The notes beneath the pieces were generated by a model. It worked only from the letters and a program-made list of their open reading frames with translations. It was not told where the DNA came from and made no database searches. 5,908 nt of DNA from Ruminococcaceae bacterium UBA2656 (GTDB lineage: Bacteria; Bacillota; Clostridia; Oscillospirales; Acutalibacteraceae): positions 1-5,908 of the forward strand of contig DENA01000002.1 in assembly GCA_002359465.1 (NCBI GenBank), written 5' to 3'. The position numbers and the translations under genes were made by a program. Below, one piece after another: positions 3,916 to 5,908 of the stretch. The stretch's first letter is position 1. Each line of letters opens with the position of its first letter.

Positions 3916-5175
3916 TTACGCCTCCTTTACCACATCTATAACCACGCTGCCTGTCGACAGATCGGATAACTTCAATGTGATATGTTCCATCTCACCTGGA
4001 TTAACCTTAACAGCTTTTTTACTTTGGAGCAGCTTTCCATTACAGCTGGCATTAATTTGCACATTTGTGTCAGGAGAACTTACGCGGAAATACAGGTTAA
4101 CTTTGTTATCCTGATCATATAGCGCCAGATGCTGCGGGCAAATATATCGAACGCCTGAACCCGGCACAGATTCCACTTCACCGATCGGTTCGGAAACATC
4201 GCCCATAGCATAACGTGCGGCCTCGCGTCCGGCAATCTCACTTTCACTGGATACGTTATCTGCAAGGTCGTTGACATGAACGACGTTCCCGCTCGCAAAC
4301 AAAGACGGTATTGAAGTCTGCATATTCTGGTTCACAATCGGTCCATTGGTAGTTGGGTTAATTTTGATCTTTGCCGAACGGCTAAGCTCATTTTCCGGAA
4401 TCAGGCCGACTGACAACAACAACGTATCACATTTGAAGAACTGTTCCGTCTCCTTGATCGGCTGTTTGTATTCATCCACCTTTGCAACCCAGACGCCTTC
4501 AACGCGCTCGTTGCCCACAATATTGGTCACCGTGTGCGAAAGTAACAGCGGAATGTCGAAATCATCCAGACACTGTACGCGGTTACGGGTAAGCCCCGCG
4601 AGATAATCCATCAGCTCGACAACTGCGACAACTTTTGCGCCCTCCAACGTCATGCGACGAGCCATAATCATGCCGATATCGCCCGATCCTAGAATAACTA
4701 CCTCACGCCCGACCATTTCGTTTTGGCGGTTAATTAACCGCTGCGCCGCTCCCGCGGTGTAGATACCGGCCGGGCGGGTGCCGGGAATCTGAATATTGCC
4801 GCGGGTTCTCTCGCGGCAGCCCATGGCAAGAACTACGCTTTTTGCACTGACACAGGTAATACCATGCAGAGAATTCGCACAGATTACTCTGCCATCCGGA
4901 AGAACTTCCAATACCATCGAATTGAGCAGCGTTTCTACGCCGAGCGATTTTGCCTCATCAATAAAGCGTCCCGCATACTCGGGTCCGGTTAGCTCTTCAT
5001 TAAAATAAGTAAGGCCGAAGCCGGGATGGATGCACTGCTGCAGGATTCCGCCGAGTGAAGAATCACGTTCAACGATGAGCACTTTTTCCGCGCCCTGTTT
5101 CTTTGCCGCAATTGAAGCAGCAAGGCCCGCTGGGCCTCCGCCAATAACCGCGACATCACATTTTATTTCAAACAT
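3916..5175 (-). CDS. NAD(P)/FAD-dependent oxidoreductase (second subunit of GlpA-like complex)
   Basis: This complete 419-residue cytoplasmic flavoprotein has an N-terminal FAD Rossmann motif VIGGGPAGLAAS (10-21) with the acidic end of strand two at E36. It also carries LGGILQQCIHPGFGL (41-55), typical of this subfamily, and a second dinucleotide fold VVILGSGDIGMIMARR (159-174) for NAD(P)H. The FAD-closing segment is LFASGNVVHVNDLAD (292-306). The CXXXXC disulfide of thioredoxin-reductase relatives is absent. A beta-rich C-terminal domain (about 342-419) carries PQHLALYDQ and possibly contacts partners. In related operons this protein pairs with a GlpA/BFD flavoprotein and DUF1667, passing electrons between a hydroxy-acid or glycerol-3-phosphate and NAD(P) or another carrier. 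The start has GAGGAG eight nt upstream and lies 20 nt after the preceding gene. The exact substrate is not shown by the sequence. Confidence 0.88.
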   Translation of the reverse strand: MFEIKCDVAVIGGGPAGLAASIAAKKQGAEKVLIVERDSSLGGILQQCIHPGFGLTYFNEELTGPEYAGRFIDEAKSLGVETLLNSMVLEVLPDGRVICANSLHGITCVSAKSVVLAMGCRERTRGNIQIPGTRPAGIYTAGAAQRLINRQNEMVGREVVILGSGDIGMIMARRMTLEGAKVVAVVELMDYLAGLTRNRVQCLDDFDIPLLLSHTVTNIVGNERVEGVWVAKVDEYKQPIKETEQFFKCDTLLLSVGLIPENELSRSAKIKINPTTNGPIVNQNMQTSIPSLFASGNVVHVNDLADNVSSESEIAGREAARYAMGDVSEPIGEVESVPGSGVRYICPQHLALYDQDNKVNLYFRVSSPDTNVQINASCNGKLLQSKKAVKVNPGEMEHITLKLSDLSTGSVVIDVVKEA

Positions 5176-5195
5176 ATGCTTTCTCCTCTCTTCCG

Positions 5196-5908
5196 CTATC
5201 GAACTTTTCCGGCGATCATATAGGAACCTGACTGATTCTTAGTGACCTCTTCCGTCGAAATGCCAAGCTCACGCGCAAGAATCTCAATAACGCGCGGCCC
5301 GCAAAAGCCACCCTGACAGCGGCCCATTCCCGCGCGCACGCGGCGTTTTACCGCGTCCATTGAACGCGCCGGAATCGGGTGGTGAATCGCTTCGATGATT
5401 TCACCCTCGGTGACCGTTTCACATCGGCAGATGACATTGCCATACAGCGGATTTCCTTTAATCAGCGCGTCCTGCGCATCGTGGTCCAGCTCGTGGAAAC
5501 GAATGATTCCCTTTCTCTTCTCTATAAAATGAAGGTTAAACGCAACTGGCATGCCGATACCAATCAGTGTTTGCGCCACGTGTTTGCCCAGTGCAACCGA
5601 CGCGGTCAGTCCGGTGGAACGAACGCCCGACAGGTTTACGTAGTTTCCTACATCCTCATAAGTGTCGACATGCAGGCCCTCCGGATTGCGGTTCGGCCGC
5701 AAACCACAGTATTGGGTGATCGTGTCGCGCAGGTTGACGTCTGGAATCAGGCGACGTACATCGGTCTGAATGCTTTTAAGCCCTTCCGCGTTGGTAGATT
5801 TATCGCATTTATCCGTTAAATTCTCCGCGGTCGGCCCCACCAGCATGTTTCCGTGGATGGTCGGGCACATCAGTTTGCCCTTGGTCAGCTTGGTCGGAAT
5901 CGGCAATC
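5196..5908 (-). CDS. GlpA-type FAD-dependent oxidoreductase with BFD-like [2Fe-2S] domain, C-terminal part
   Basis: The gene enters from the right edge, so the N-terminal FAD-binding half and the start are outside; the visible part is about 236 residues. It opens in the DAO-type catalytic domain (KGKLMCPTIHGNMLVGPTAE, at 9-28 of the visible part), followed by YVNLSGVRSTGLTASVALG (89-107), the usual flavin-contact end of this fold. A BFD-like [2Fe-2S] domain follows, with CRC (160-162) and CQGGFC (197-202), i.e. CXC and CX4C ligands. The family covers anaerobic glycerol-3-phosphate dehydrogenase subunit A and L-2-hydroxyglutarate-oxidase-like enzymes, normally about 480-500 residues. A TTG at 5904-5906 could be mistaken for a start, but conserved sequence already runs through it. 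It is the most upstream visible gene of the operon and donates electrons to the two following gene products. Substrate: glycerol-3-phosphate or a 2-hydroxy acid, undecided. Confidence 0.87.
   Translation of the reverse strand, partial: LPIPTKLTKGKLMCPTIHGNMLVGPTAENLTDKCDKSTNAEGLKSIQTDVRRLIPDVNLRDTITQYCGLRPNRNPEGLHVDTYEDVGNYVNLSGVRSTGLTASVALGKHVAQTLIGIGMPVAFNLHFIEKRKGIIRFHELDHDAQDALIKGNPLYGNVICRCETVTEGEIIEAIHHPIPARSMDAVKRRVRAGMGRCQGGFCGPRVIEILARELGISTEEVTKNQSGSYMIAGKVR

Noticed and set aside
5904..5906. TTG as start codon of the GlpA-like gene
   Set aside because: The protein is already in mid-domain there and the family is about twice as long. The gene simply runs off the window.
1..5908. 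CRISPR array, tRNA, rRNA, intact integrase or transposase
   Set aside because: No regularly spaced repeats, cloverleaf-like segments or recombinase motifs were seen on either strand by eye.

Overview
The window looks like accessory DNA from an anaerobic gut-type Firmicute (class Clostridia). The evidence is strong AGGAGG-type ribosome binding sites, AT-rich sigma-A promoters, debris resembling Tn916/Tn1549-type conjugative elements, and a clostridial-style FAD/BFD/DUF1667 operon. This placement is inferred from gene content alone. Almost every gene lies on the minus strand; only a short block at the left end reads rightward.

Right part (about 3157-5908): a tight minus-strand operon encodes a redox enzyme system. 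In transcription order it holds the C-terminal half of a GlpA-type FAD oxidoreductase with a BFD-like [2Fe-2S] domain (cut by the window edge), a complete NAD(P)/FAD-dependent oxidoreductase, a DUF1667 protein with a CX2CX3CX18C cysteine pattern, and a TIGR04076-family protein. Gaps are 20, 2 and 12 nt, and a hairpin with a U-tract closes the operon. The first three genes form the set usually annotated as an anaerobic glycerol-3-phosphate dehydrogenase-like complex. The substrate cannot be read from this window.

Middle part (about 1189-3158): lower-GC cargo made of small independent units. A W-rich hypothetical ORF of doubtful start is followed by an orphan zeta-toxin-like kinase with its own promoter and terminator. 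Next come an MNT-type minimal nucleotidyltransferase with its own promoter but no HEPN partner, and a coiled-coil protein with its own promoter and terminator. The kinase and the nucleotidyltransferase belong to families known from toxin-antitoxin systems, yet each lacks its usual partner here.

Left part (1-1099): rearranged mobile-element debris. A lysozyme-like fragment on the minus strand meets a ParA C-terminal fragment on the plus strand, head to head, at about 83-85. ParA overlaps (ATGA) a cysteine-rich hypothetical gene whose family-like sequence seems to stop near base 780 and continues as a foreign tail. Next to this is a perfect 14-bp palindrome lying within a minus-strand promoter-like sequence. 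A small gene at 841-1099 has a good ribosome binding site but needs a single-base frame change to be read through.

No tRNA, rRNA, CRISPR array or intact transposase or integrase was seen. No single clearly new system is evident. The best leads are the orphan nucleotidyltransferase next to a coiled-coil protein, the repeat-bearing zeta promoter, the palindromic operator candidate at 788-801, and the four-gene composition of the redox operon.
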